In this document: positions 1-6,621 of the stretch, one piece after another
How positions within the stretch are numbered: position 1 is the stretch's first letter
Layout of the letters: each line of letters begins with the position of its first letter
From: DASXTW01 sp046726275
Lineage (GTDB): Bacteria; Actinomycetota; UBA4738
Direction: 5' to 3'
Length of the DNA: 11,207 nucleotides
Assembly: GCA_046726275.1 (NCBI GenBank)
Contig: JBKPAF010000101.1
Span: 1 to 11,207 of the forward strand
Translations under genes and position numbers: made by a program
The notes under the pieces: model-generated
The model's input: the letters and a program-made list of their open reading frames with translations, nothing else
What the model was told of the DNA's origin: nothing
The model's database searches: none

Positions 1-339
1 GTCCAGCTCTCCGAGGAGGAGCAGGCTTACCTGGGGACGGTGGAGGCCGAGGCCGCGGCCGGTGCCGCAGAGCCATCACTGGAGGAGCAGCCGGCCGACA
101 CCTCGGCCACGTGGGACGCTCCTCCCGCCCCTGCGGAGACCGACGCGCAGGCGCATCCTGACGCGGCCGGCGCAGGGACGGCCGAGAGCGAGACCCTGGA
201 GGCGGAGATCGACTCGGTGTTCGAGCCCGAGGCGAGCCCGGCCGGGTCCACCGAGCCCGCGGCCGGGGAATCGGACGGCGAGCCGGCCCCGCCCTCGGAG
301 GACTCGGCTCCTTCGGACCGAGCCGGCCGCGGGGCGTGA
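1..339 (+). CDS. rpsB: C-terminal acidic tail of probable ribosomal protein S2 (partial)
   Basis: The frame is open from base 1 to a TGA at 337-339, giving 112 residues with no visible start, so this is the 3' end of a gene that begins upstream. The segment is extremely rich in Glu, Asp, Ala and Pro, contains no lysine, and has arginine only in its last few residues. It is clearly a disordered acidic tail rather than a folded domain. Naming rests on position: the gene directly before tsf is almost always rpsB, and S2 proteins of several actinobacteria carry acidic C-terminal extensions. The conserved S2 core is outside the window, so the name cannot be confirmed from the residues seen. The next gene, tsf, starts 45 bases downstream, consistent with the usual rpsB-tsf operon. 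A different acidic-tailed protein remains possible. Confidence 0.72.
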   Translation, partial: VQLSEEEQAYLGTVEAEAAAGAAEPSLEEQPADTSATWDAPPAPAETDAQAHPDAAGAGTAESETLEAEIDSVFEPEASPAGSTEPAAGESDGEPAPPSEDSAPSDRAGRGA

Positions 340-384
340 GCCCACCTTCCCACCCAGAGGAAAAACGAGAGTAGGAGGACGACG

Positions 385-996
385 ATGAGCGAGCCCGACC
401 GGATCCCCGCGGACGTCGTCAAGCGTCTCCGCGACGAGACCGGCGCGGGGATGATGGACGCCAAGAGGGCACTGGTGGAATCCGGAGGAGACCTTGAAAA
501 GGCGCGGGAGATCCTTCGCCAGCGAGGCCTGGCCGGCCACGAGAAGCGGCGGGGCCGTCAGGCGAGTGAGGGCCTGGTCCACTCCTACATCCACGGCGAG
601 GGCACAGTCGGGGCGCTTGTCGAGATCAACTGCGAGACCGACTTCGTGGCCCGGACTCCGGAGTTCCGCGAGCTGGCCAAGGAAATCGCGATGCAGGTGG
701 CCGCGCGCGACCCGCGATGGGTATCCAGGGACGAGGTGCCGAGCGACGTGGTCGAGGGCGAGCGGAAGATCTACGAGGAGCAGGCCCGGACGTCGGGCAA
801 GCCGGACCACATCATCTCCAAGATCGTGGAGGGAAAGCTCGAAGCCTTCTACAAGGAGACGGCCCTGTTGGACCAGGAGTACATCCGGGACGACTCGAAG
901 AAGGTCAGTGACCTCGTGGCGGATGTCGCCTCGAAGGTGAACGAGAACGTTCTCATCCGGCGGTTCGCCCGGTTCAAAGTGGGCGAGGGGGCCTGA
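385..996 (+). CDS. tsf: Elongation factor Ts (short form)
   Basis: EF-Ts is the cytoplasmic nucleotide exchange factor that releases GDP from EF-Tu during translation elongation. The 203-residue product opens with the UBA-like N-terminal domain carrying the family signature around residues 15-30 (RLRDETGAGMMDAKRAL). The EF-Tu-contacting TDFV motif is at residues 85-88, within NCETDFVAR. The C-terminal part is a single core subdomain ending in an NENVLIRRF segment. The length resembles the roughly 200-residue Thermus type rather than the roughly 270-280-residue E. coli, Mycobacterium or Streptomyces type; nothing suggests truncation, because both ends are conserved. The ATG is preceded by AGGAGG at 373-378 with ideal spacing. 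It follows the probable rpsB and is followed after 7 bases by pyrH, so the three are probably co-transcribed. Confidence 0.97.
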   Translation: MSEPDRIPADVVKRLRDETGAGMMDAKRALVESGGDLEKAREILRQRGLAGHEKRRGRQASEGLVHSYIHGEGTVGALVEINCETDFVARTPEFRELAKEIAMQVAARDPRWVSRDEVPSDVVEGERKIYEEQARTSGKPDHIISKIVEGKLEAFYKETALLDQEYIRDDSKKVSDLVADVASKVNENVLIRRFARFKVGEGA

Positions 997-1002
997 CCCC
1001 CC
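985..1002 (+). promoter_or_regulatory. pyrH ribosome binding site inside a small G/C hairpin
   Basis: The likely Shine-Dalgarno for the GTG start of pyrH is the GAGGGGG run at 985-991, which lies in the last tsf codons. Its G run (987-991) is exactly complementary to CCCCC at 997-1001, with a five-base loop holding the tsf TGA. A ribosome terminating on tsf would open this hairpin, so it could couple pyrH translation to tsf. This is a reading of base complementarity only, and such short G/C runs are common in GC-rich DNA. Confidence 0.3.
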
Positions 1003-1003
1003 G

Positions 1004-1744
1004 GTGAACGGCCAGTCCGGATCGTCGGGGCCGTTGTACAAGCGGGTTCTGCTCAAACTCTCCGGCGATGCGTTCGCTCCCTCGAGCGGTGAGCTCGGGA
1101 TCTCCTCGGAATCGATCGGCCTCATGGCCGCGCAGCTGAGGGAGATCGTCTCGATCGGTGTGCAGGTCGCCGTGGTGGTGGGGGGCGGCAACATCTGGCG
1201 AGGACGACAGGCTCCCGGGATGGACCGTGCCCGAGCCGACTACATCGGGATGCTCGCAACCGTCATGAACGCCCTGGCCCTACAGGACGGCCTCGAGCAG
1301 ATCGGGGTCCACACCCGAGTGCAGACGGCGATCCAGATGGCCCAGATCGCGGAGCCGTACATCCCGTTGCGGGCCATCCGCCATCTCGAGAAGGGCCGCG
1401 TGGTGATCTTCGCGGCCGGGATGGGGGTGCCGTTCTTCTCCACCGATACGACCGCGGCCCAGCGTGCCCTGGAGATCAAAGCTGAAGCGATCCTCAAGGG
1501 GACCAAGGTGGACGGGGTGTATGACTCGGATCCCAACCTGAACCCGGAGGCACGGAAGTTCGAGAGCCTCGAGTACATCGACGTGCTCAAGCTCGGCCTC
1601 ACGGTCATGGACGCAACCGCGATCTCCTTGTGCATGGAGAATCGCCTGCCGATCCTGGTGTTCGATTTCCGGAAGGAAGGCAACGTCAAGCGGGCGCTGC
1701 TCGGAGAGACGATCGGGACGCTGGTCCACGCGGCGAGCGGGTAG
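1004..1744 (+). CDS. pyrH: UMP kinase
   Basis: UMP kinase phosphorylates UMP to UDP with ATP, in the cytoplasm, as part of pyrimidine nucleotide synthesis; bacterial PyrH is a hexameric amino-acid-kinase-fold protein. The 246 residues are the normal length. Visible motifs are KRVLLKLSGDAF near residue 14, the glycine-rich VVGGGNIWRG loop near residue 58, GMLATVMNALALQ in the middle, the substrate loop GMGVPFFSTDTT near residue 145, and KVDGVYDSDPN near residue 168. The GMGxPxFSTDTT form replaces the GTGNPFFTTDTA of E. coli and is the form seen in mycobacteria, supporting an actinobacterial host. The start is GTG, 7 bases after the tsf stop, with a purine run upstream as ribosome binding site. 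A longer start is not possible without overlapping tsf, and the residues before LYKRVLL are a short variable leader. Confidence 0.97.
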   Translation: MNGQSGSSGPLYKRVLLKLSGDAFAPSSGELGISSESIGLMAAQLREIVSIGVQVAVVVGGGNIWRGRQAPGMDRARADYIGMLATVMNALALQDGLEQIGVHTRVQTAIQMAQIAEPYIPLRAIRHLEKGRVVIFAAGMGVPFFSTDTTAAQRALEIKAEAILKGTKVDGVYDSDPNLNPEARKFESLEYIDVLKLGLTVMDATAISLCMENRLPILVFDFRKEGNVKRALLGETIGTLVHAASG

Positions 1745-1825
1745 CCCACCCGGGACAGGAGCCGAGGGAGTGAGTAGGCTTCGCGGGAACCGGGCAGTTC
1801 CTCGTGCCGGGGAGACGATCGGGAC
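1701..1825 (+). repeat. Short direct repeat bracketing the pyrH-frr gap
   Basis: Bases 1701-1719, in the pyrH 3' end, and 1807-1825, directly before the frr ATG, agree at 17 of 19 positions. The last 14 (gagacgatcgggac) are identical. The copies start 106 bases apart. In the second copy the repeat supplies the purine-rich stretch next to the frr start. It may be the trace of a local duplication, or coincidence in GC-rich sequence. Confidence 0.5.
1752..1780 (+). promoter_or_regulatory. Candidate promoter for frr-cdsA
   Basis: The pyrH-frr gap of 81 bases holds GGGACA (1752-1757), a 17-base spacer and TAGGCT (1775-1780). The -35 matches TTGACA at four of six positions and the -10 fits the actinobacterial TANNNT pattern, with textbook spacing. 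Transcription would start near 1787, giving a leader of about 40 bases with a GGGGAG ribosome binding site at 1809-1814. A 5-base-pair hairpin (1786-1790 with 1797-1801) would lie at the very 5' end. The layout resembles the candidate dxr promoter at 4162-4190. This is motif evidence only. Confidence 0.45.
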
Positions 1826-2386
1826 ATGACCACTGAGGAGACCCTTCACGACGCCGAGCAGAAGATGCGTGGCGCCGTGTCCTTCGCGCAGGAGGAGCTT
1901 GCTTCGTTGCGAACGGGCCGGGCCAACCCCAAGTTGCTGGACCGGGTCACGGTCGACTACTACGGTACCCAAGTGCCTTTGAACCAGCTGGCGTCGTTCT
2001 CGGTGCCCGAGCCCCGCCTCCTGGTCATCCAGCCGTTCGACCGGAACGCGATGTCGGCGATGGAGAAGGCCATCATGTCCTCGGACCTGGGCCTCACCCC
2101 GTCGAACGACGGCAACGTCATCCGGCTGGCCTTCCCGACCCTCACTGAGGAACGCCGGAAGGACCTCATCAAGTTGGCCCGCGACCGGGGTGAAGAAGGT
2201 CGCGTGTCCGTGCGCAACGTGCGTCGCCACGCCAAGGAGCACTTGGAACGAGAAGAGCGGGATCACGCCATCTCCGAGGACGACCTGCGCAGGGCGGAAA
2301 AGGAGCTGCAGCGTCTCACCGACCACTACGTCGCCGAGATCGACCGCATCCTCGAGCAGAAAGAGAAGGAATTGGGGGAGGTCTAG
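1826..2386 (+). CDS. frr: Ribosome recycling factor
   Basis: RRF acts in the cytoplasm with EF-G to split the post-termination ribosome and free tRNA and mRNA. The 186-residue product has the normal length and its most conserved segments: LRTGRANPKLLDRV followed by VDYYG in the N-terminal half, a middle segment with PFDRNAMSAMEKAI, then SVRNVRRHAK and the charged long helices (residues about 130-186) of the three-helix bundle. The ATG follows a GGGGAG at 1809-1814 and an 81-base gap after pyrH, the largest gap in the first half of the window. A candidate internal promoter lies in that gap. The TAG stop at 2384-2386 is immediately followed by the cdsA ATG, so the two are almost certainly co-transcribed and probably translationally coupled. 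No uppS follows frr, in contrast to many proteobacteria and firmicutes. Confidence 0.97.
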   Translation: MTTEETLHDAEQKMRGAVSFAQEELASLRTGRANPKLLDRVTVDYYGTQVPLNQLASFSVPEPRLLVIQPFDRNAMSAMEKAIMSSDLGLTPSNDGNVIRLAFPTLTEERRKDLIKLARDRGEEGRVSVRNVRRHAKEHLEREERDHAISEDDLRRAEKELQRLTDHYVAEIDRILEQKEKELGEV

Positions 2387-4132
2387 ATGGCTCCCGAGAG
2401 CGACGAGCGAAGCGGCAAGTTCGACGACCTCTTCGAAGATCTGGACAAGTTCTTCGCGCAGGGCGATCCGGGGGCCAACCGTCGCAGCCCCCGGGCGAGC
2501 GCGGACACGGGCGCCGCACCTTCGGATCCTGATGAGGAGACCGGCGGCGGCGAGCAACCGGAGGACCTACTCCCGCCTGGGTGGGAGCCAGACATCGAGG
2601 GACTCGATCTCGGCGAGACCTCTCCTCCTTCGTCGGAGGACCGGGAAAGCCGGAGTCGCCCCGACTCTCGCTCGAGCGAGCCCCAGCCTGAGGAGAGCTC
2701 GAGCACGGACGAGGCGACGGGTGAGATGACCGGAGAGGACTGGAAGCGCCTGCGTGACGCGGTCGGCGACGAAGGGGAGGGACAGGAGCCCGAGGCCTCG
2801 GAACCGTCCTCGCCGGCAGAGACCGATCGGGACGTCTTCGGCCCGGATGCTGACTACGACCTCGCGGAAGGAATCATCCTGGAGACGGGCCCGGTGAGAG
2901 AGGAGAGGCGCGAGCTCAGCCTGGAAGATCTGAAGAAGGCTCCCCCCGAGTACGAGAGGCTCCCCCGGGCCGACGAGGAGGAAAGAATCGACCTTGCGGG
3001 AGCCCCCGACCGGGCGGAAGACTTAACCCCGCCACCCGTCGAAGAAGCAGACGAAGCGCTCGTCGCCGAGGAGGCGGCGCCCCAGGAGACGTACTGGGCT
3101 CAGCCCGACATGGCCGACGTGGAGGCTGCCGCCGACAACCTCGCTGCGTCCTTCGGGGGAAGCGCGGAGCCCGAGCGGGTCGAGGAAGAGCTCCTGGCCG
3201 ACATCGAGGTGGAACCGGAGGGGCCCCGGACCGTCCGAGTGGGCGGGACCGAGCCCCTGACCGGCCCGACCTGGGAAGAGCCGACCTCCCGACCCGTTAT
3301 GGCCGATCAGGGCGGGGCACCGGAACCCGCCAGGAACCTCCCGGCCGCGGTTTTGACGGCCGCGATCCTCGCCGCCGTGGCCCTGATCTCCCTGGCCGTG
3401 GCCAAGGCAGCGTTCGCCATCATCGCGGGCGCCGTCGTGCTGCTGGGTCAGGCAGAGCTCTACGCGACCATGCAGCGCAAGGGGCACCAGCCGGCGACTG
3501 CCCTGGGCCTGGTCATCGGAGGCTTCACCCTTGCGGGTGCGTACCTGAAGGGCGAGCAGGCGATGGCGTTCTTCCTGGTCCTGGGCCTGATGCTTTCGTT
3601 CCTCTGGTACATGGCCGCGGTGCCCAAGGCCAGAGAGGGGGCCCTGGCCCACATCGGCTCGACCATGCTCGGAGTCCTATACGTTCCATTCCTGGCGGGA
3701 TTCATCCTGATCATCCTGGCGCAGCCACAGTCTGGCCGCGCCCTGATGCTCGCGGTGCTCGGGTTGACGTTCGTCTACGACATCGCCGCGTTCGTGTTCG
3801 GCTCGCTCTGGGGGAGCCGGGCGCTCGCCCCGACGATCAGCCCGAAGAAGTCCTGGGAAGGACTGTTCGGGGCCACTGTTGTCACGTTCGTCCTGGCCAT
3901 TGCCATCCTCCCCTCGATCGAGCCACTCGATCTCGTGAAGTCCGTGGGACTGGCCATCATCGTCGCCCTGTTCGCGCCGCTGGGCGACCTCGCCGAGTCG
4001 GCCATCAAGAGGGACCTGGGGGTGAAGGACATGGGGTCGCTCCTGCCGGGGCACGGAGGCGTCCTCGACCGGATCGACTCGGTGCTCTTTGTCGCTCCCG
4101 CCGCTTTCTACTTCCTCAGGCTGGTCTTCTAG
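2387..4132 (+). CDS. cdsA: Phosphatidate cytidylyltransferase with long acidic N-terminal extension
   Basis: CdsA makes CDP-diacylglycerol from phosphatidate and CTP in the cytoplasmic membrane, the entry step to most phospholipids. The enzyme is the C-terminal part, residues about 317-581, with roughly eight hydrophobic membrane segments. The complete family signature lies at residues 538-564: S538, K541-R542, K547-D548, G550, the PGHGG run 554-558 and D561-R562 with D564. All its key residues are present. Residues 1-316 form a hydrophilic extension dominated by Glu, Asp, Pro and Ser, predicted disordered. It begins with a possible amphipathic helix (FDDLFEDLDKFFA, residues about 12-24). The total of 581 is about twice the usual 270-300. 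The ATG abuts the frr stop and has GGGGGAGG at 2374-2381. An internal ATG at 3299 would give a normal 277-residue enzyme but has no ribosome binding site. The role of the extension is unknown. Confidence 0.94.
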   Translation: MAPESDERSGKFDDLFEDLDKFFAQGDPGANRRSPRASADTGAAPSDPDEETGGGEQPEDLLPPGWEPDIEGLDLGETSPPSSEDRESRSRPDSRSSEPQPEESSSTDEATGEMTGEDWKRLRDAVGDEGEGQEPEASEPSSPAETDRDVFGPDADYDLAEGIILETGPVREERRELSLEDLKKAPPEYERLPRADEEERIDLAGAPDRAEDLTPPPVEEADEALVAEEAAPQETYWAQPDMADVEAAADNLAASFGGSAEPERVEEELLADIEVEPEGPRTVRVGGTEPLTGPTWEEPTSRPVMADQGGAPEPARNLPAAVLTAAILAAVALISLAVAKAAFAIIAGAVVLLGQAELYATMQRKGHQPATALGLVIGGFTLAGAYLKGEQAMAFFLVLGLMLSFLWYMAAVPKAREGALAHIGSTMLGVLYVPFLAGFILIILAQPQSGRALMLAVLGLTFVYDIAAFVFGSLWGSRALAPTISPKKSWEGLFGATVVTFVLAIAILPSIEPLDLVKSVGLAIIVALFAPLGDLAESAIKRDLGVKDMGSLLPGHGGVLDRIDSVLFVAPAAFYFLRLVF

Positions 4133-4161
4133 GGCCTCTGGAACCTTCTTCGAGTTGTTCC

Positions 4162-4190
4162 CGGACAAAGTCGGTATCGGAGGGTAGCCT
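4162..4190 (+). promoter_or_regulatory. Candidate leaderless promoter for dxr
   Basis: In the 65-base gap after cdsA, CGGACA (4162-4167) is followed by a 17-base spacer and TAGCCT (4185-4190). The -35 shares four of six bases with TTGACA and the -10 fits TANNNT. Seven bases separate the -10 from the GTG of dxr at 4198, so transcription would begin on or next to the start codon. An in-frame TAA at 4192-4194 rules out any upstream start. The nearest Shine-Dalgarno-like run, GGAGGG at 4179-4184, is 13 bases away and overlaps the presumed promoter. Confidence 0.5.
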
Positions 4191-4197
4191 CTAAGCC

Positions 4198-5358
4198 GTG
4201 CGGTCCTTGGCAATTCTCGGGTCCACCGGATCGATCGGCACCCAGGCTCTGGATGTGGTCCGGAGGAACCCCGATCACTTCCGGGTGGTCGGGCTTGGGG
4301 CAAAGGGGAGCAGCCACCAGCTCCTGATCGGCCAGATCCGCGAGTTCATGCCACCCCTGGTCGCCATCGCTGATGAGCAGACCGTTGTGGAGCTGAAGCG
4401 GAACCTTGGACCGATCCGGTCCGTCGAGATCATCTCCGGGCCCGGCGCCATGGAGGCACTGGCGAGGGAAACGGACGCCGACATGGTGCTGAACGCCATG
4501 GTCGGCGCCGTGGGCCTGGCGCCGTCGCTGGCCGCGCTCCAGTCCGGAAAAATGCTGGCCCTCGCCAACAAGGAATCGCTTGTGGTGGGGGGCGAGCTCA
4601 TCATGGATCTGGTCAAGGGCGAGCCGGACCGGCTGGTTCCGGTCGACTCAGAGCACTCGGCCCTGGCCCAGTGTCTTCACGGCGAGCGGCGGGAGGACCT
4701 CAAGCGGGTCATCATCACCGCGTCCGGCGGGCCGTTCCGCGGATGGTCTCGGGAAGAGCTGGCCAAGGCGTCCGTGAAGGAGGCCCTCGCCCATCCCACG
4801 TGGCAGATGGGACCGAAGATCACCATCGACTCCGCAACACTGATGAACAAGGGTCTCGAGGTGATCGAGGCGCATTATCTGTTCCGCCTCGAATACAACC
4901 AGATCGACGTGGTCGTTCACCCTGAGTCCATCATCCACGGGATCGCCGAGTTCACCGACGGCAGCATGATCGCTCAGATGGCCTCCGCCGACATGCGTCT
5001 CCCCATTCAGCTCGCGCTGGCCTTCCCCGATCGGTTGGGGGCGGGTATCCCGGGCCTCGACCTGACCGCACTGGGACGGATGAGCTTCGAGCAGCTCGAC
5101 CGGGAGTCGTTCCCCGCGGTCGACCTGGCCTACCGGGCGGGCAGACTTGGCCTGACGTACCCCGCCGCGCTCAATGCGTCGAACGAGGTGGCGGTCATGG
5201 CCTTCCTGGAGGGAAAGATCCGGCTCGTGCAGATCGCCGATGTCGTGGCCGCGGTCCTGGACGAGCACGAGGCGGCGCCGGTCGTGTCCGAGGTCGCCCT
5301 GGACCGGGCCGACCGGTGGGCGAGAAGCCGGGCGGCCGAGATCATCGAGTCCCTGTAG
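4198..5358 (+). CDS. dxr: 1-deoxy-D-xylulose 5-phosphate reductoisomerase
   Basis: Dxr converts 1-deoxy-D-xylulose 5-phosphate to 2-C-methyl-D-erythritol 4-phosphate with NADPH and a divalent metal. It is the committed step of the MEP isoprenoid pathway and the target of fosmidomycin. The 386 residues are the normal length. The NADPH-binding GSTGSIG loop is at residues 8-14 and ANKES lies near residue 125. The metal ligands are D150 and E152 in VDSEHSA plus E221 in the NKGLE motif (residues 217-221). ITASGGPFR, HPTWQMG and ALNASNEVA are also intact, so the enzyme should be active. The start is GTG at 4198: an in-frame stop lies two codons upstream and the Rossmann strand begins at once. A candidate promoter just upstream suggests a leaderless mRNA. 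The protease gene follows after 22 bases with its own ribosome binding site, matching dxr-rip1 of mycobacteria. Confidence 0.97.
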   Translation: MRSLAILGSTGSIGTQALDVVRRNPDHFRVVGLGAKGSSHQLLIGQIREFMPPLVAIADEQTVVELKRNLGPIRSVEIISGPGAMEALARETDADMVLNAMVGAVGLAPSLAALQSGKMLALANKESLVVGGELIMDLVKGEPDRLVPVDSEHSALAQCLHGERREDLKRVIITASGGPFRGWSREELAKASVKEALAHPTWQMGPKITIDSATLMNKGLEVIEAHYLFRLEYNQIDVVVHPESIIHGIAEFTDGSMIAQMASADMRLPIQLALAFPDRLGAGIPGLDLTALGRMSFEQLDRESFPAVDLAYRAGRLGLTYPAALNASNEVAVMAFLEGKIRLVQIADVVAAVLDEHEAAPVVSEVALDRADRWARSRAAEIIESL

Positions 5359-5380
5359 GGGCGCGAGGAGGCCGCGACCC

Positions 5381-6511
5381 ATGTCCACAAGTCTCGGCGT
5401 GGTGCTATTCATCCTCGTACTGATCCTGGTGGTGGTGATTCACGAGGCCGGCCACTTCGTCTCGGCCAAGTCTTTCGGGGTCAAGGTCGAGGAGTTCTTC
5501 GTCGGGTTCGGCCCTCGATTGTGGTCCTTCCGACGAGGGGAGACCGAGTACGGCGTGAAGGCCATCCCCGCGGGCGGCTACGTCCGGATCGCCGGGATGA
5601 ACCCGTTCCAGGAGTTGACGCCGGAGGAGTATCCGCGGACGTTCGGGGCGAAGCCCGTGTGGCAGCGGGCAATCGTCATCCTGGCCGGCCCCGTGTCCCA
5701 CTTCGTGATCGCCATCCTTCTGCTCAGCTTCTTCTTCGTCGGCATCGGTGTTCCGAACCAGGACCGGCCGATGATCCAGACGGTCGAGCCCACGTTGAAC
5801 GGGCAGGTCTCGCCTGCCGTGCAGGCTGGGCTCCGGCGGGGGGACGAGGTCGTGGCGGTCGACGGACGCTCGATCCGATCGTCGGACGACTTCATCGACT
5901 ACACGCGCAGCCACATCGGCGTGCCGATGAAGGTGACGGTCGTTCGGGACGGTCGATCGGTGACCGTCGTGGCCACGCCCATTCCGGCGAGGGTGCCGGG
6001 CGAGCCACAGCCGGTGGGCCGGCTGGGCGTGTCCCTGGACTTCGTGCGCGAACGGACCGATCCGTTCACCGCGATCGGCCGATCCGTGATCGTCACCGGC
6101 CAGCAGACGAAGGAGGTCATCCTGCGACTGGGTGACGTGTTCGGCCCCAGCGCCCTTCGCCGGGTGGGAAGCCTGGTGGCCGGATCCGGGGACCGGACCC
6201 CGAACGACGCGATCGGCGTTGTCGGGGCCAGCCGCATCGCCGGTCAAGCTGTGAGAGAGGGAGCCTGGGACTTCTTCATCTCCCTGCTCGTCGGGTTCAA
6301 CATCTTCGTGGCCATCCTTAACCTCATCCCGTTGCCGCCCCTCGACGGCGGCCATCTGGCCATCCTCGCCTACGAGAAGATCCGCCGGCGCAAGCCCGAC
6401 ATCCGCAAACTGGTTCCGCTGACGGCGCTGGTGACCAGCTTCATCATCTTGTTCGCTCTCGCCATTACCTATCTCGATATCGTCAACCCCATCCCGACCC
6501 CGTTTCGCTGA
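5381..6511 (+). CDS. rseP: RseP/Rip1-type site-2 intramembrane metalloprotease
   Basis: This M50 zinc protease cuts membrane-spanning substrates inside the bilayer. Characterised relatives (RseP, Rip1) release sigma factors by cleaving anti-sigma proteins. The 376-residue product begins with a hydrophobic helix carrying the zinc site HEAGH at residues 21-25. The conserved FxxGFGPRLW and GGYVRIAGM segments follow. A second membrane helix lies near residue 105-125 and a periplasmic PDZ domain spans about 120-205, with the AGLRRGDEV carboxylate-loop region at 149-157. The C-terminal membrane part carries LDGGH at 321-325, the third zinc-ligand motif. The ATG at 5381 is chosen because GAGGAGG sits at 5365-5371 and the first helix starts immediately. 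The frame is open upstream, but that stretch overlaps dxr. It lies directly after dxr as in Mycobacterium, where ispG comes next; here a regulatory module intervenes. Its substrate is not evident from the window. Confidence 0.94.
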   Translation: MSTSLGVVLFILVLILVVVIHEAGHFVSAKSFGVKVEEFFVGFGPRLWSFRRGETEYGVKAIPAGGYVRIAGMNPFQELTPEEYPRTFGAKPVWQRAIVILAGPVSHFVIAILLLSFFFVGIGVPNQDRPMIQTVEPTLNGQVSPAVQAGLRRGDEVVAVDGRSIRSSDDFIDYTRSHIGVPMKVTVVRDGRSVTVVATPIPARVPGEPQPVGRLGVSLDFVRERTDPFTAIGRSVIVTGQQTKEVILRLGDVFGPSALRRVGSLVAGSGDRTPNDAIGVVGASRIAGQAVREGAWDFFISLLVGFNIFVAILNLIPLPPLDGGHLAILAYEKIRRRKPDIRKLVPLTALVTSFIILFALAITYLDIVNPIPTPFR

Positions 6512-6523
6512 GCAGGCCTGCTC
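6510..6523. repeat. Perfect 14-bp palindrome at the rseP stop codon
   Basis: GAGCAGGCCTGCTC reads identically on both strands and overlaps the TGA of rseP. As RNA it could form a 5-bp stem with a GGCC loop, but no U-rich tract follows, so it is not a standard intrinsic terminator. It may be an operator half-site pair, a weak hairpin or chance. It marks the point where the conserved block ends and the two-component module begins. Confidence 0.4.
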
Positions 6524-6588
6524 CTGAGGCATCAACCGAGCCGGCGCAGGGTGATCCGCTTGCTACAGCTTCTCCACACCCTCCCGAC

Positions 6589-6615
6589 TGGACGGCAAGA
6601 AGCAGGGGCTAGGAT
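6589..6615 (+). promoter_or_regulatory. Candidate promoter of the two-component module
   Basis: TAGGAT at 6610-6615 fits the TANNNT -10 pattern and matches TATAAT at four of six positions. The best -35 nearby is TGGACG at 6589-6594 (four of six to TTGACA), but the 15-base spacer is short, so the -35 is weak. The -10 is flanked by the small inverted repeat GGGC (6606-6609) and GCCC (6618-6621), a possible operator. Transcription would start near 6622, exactly at a GTG that opens a short upstream ORF. The rest of the 6512-6671 gap shows no terminator or RNA gene. Confidence 0.45.
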
Positions 6616-6621
6616 TGGCCC

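Noticed and set aside
987..1001. GGGGG/CCCCC hairpin as a transcription terminator
   Set aside because: No U tract follows, and pyrH starts three bases later and belongs to the same operon.
76..1194. 372-codon open frame on the minus strand across tsf and pyrH
   Set aside because: It runs antisense to two clearly conserved genes and its translation has no recognisable domain; long antisense frames are expected in high-GC coding DNA.
1280..2557. 425-codon minus-strand frame across pyrH, frr and cdsA
   Set aside because: Antisense shadow of conserved genes, His/Arg/Gly-rich with no family motif.
4140..4161. GGAAC/GTTCC inverted repeat after cdsA as a terminator
   Set aside because: Only five base pairs with a 12-base loop and no U tract; too weak to call.
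5174..5380. Upstream extension of the protease frame
   Set aside because: It overlaps dxr, is Arg/Ser-rich, and the strong ribosome binding site and first membrane helix fit ATG 5381.
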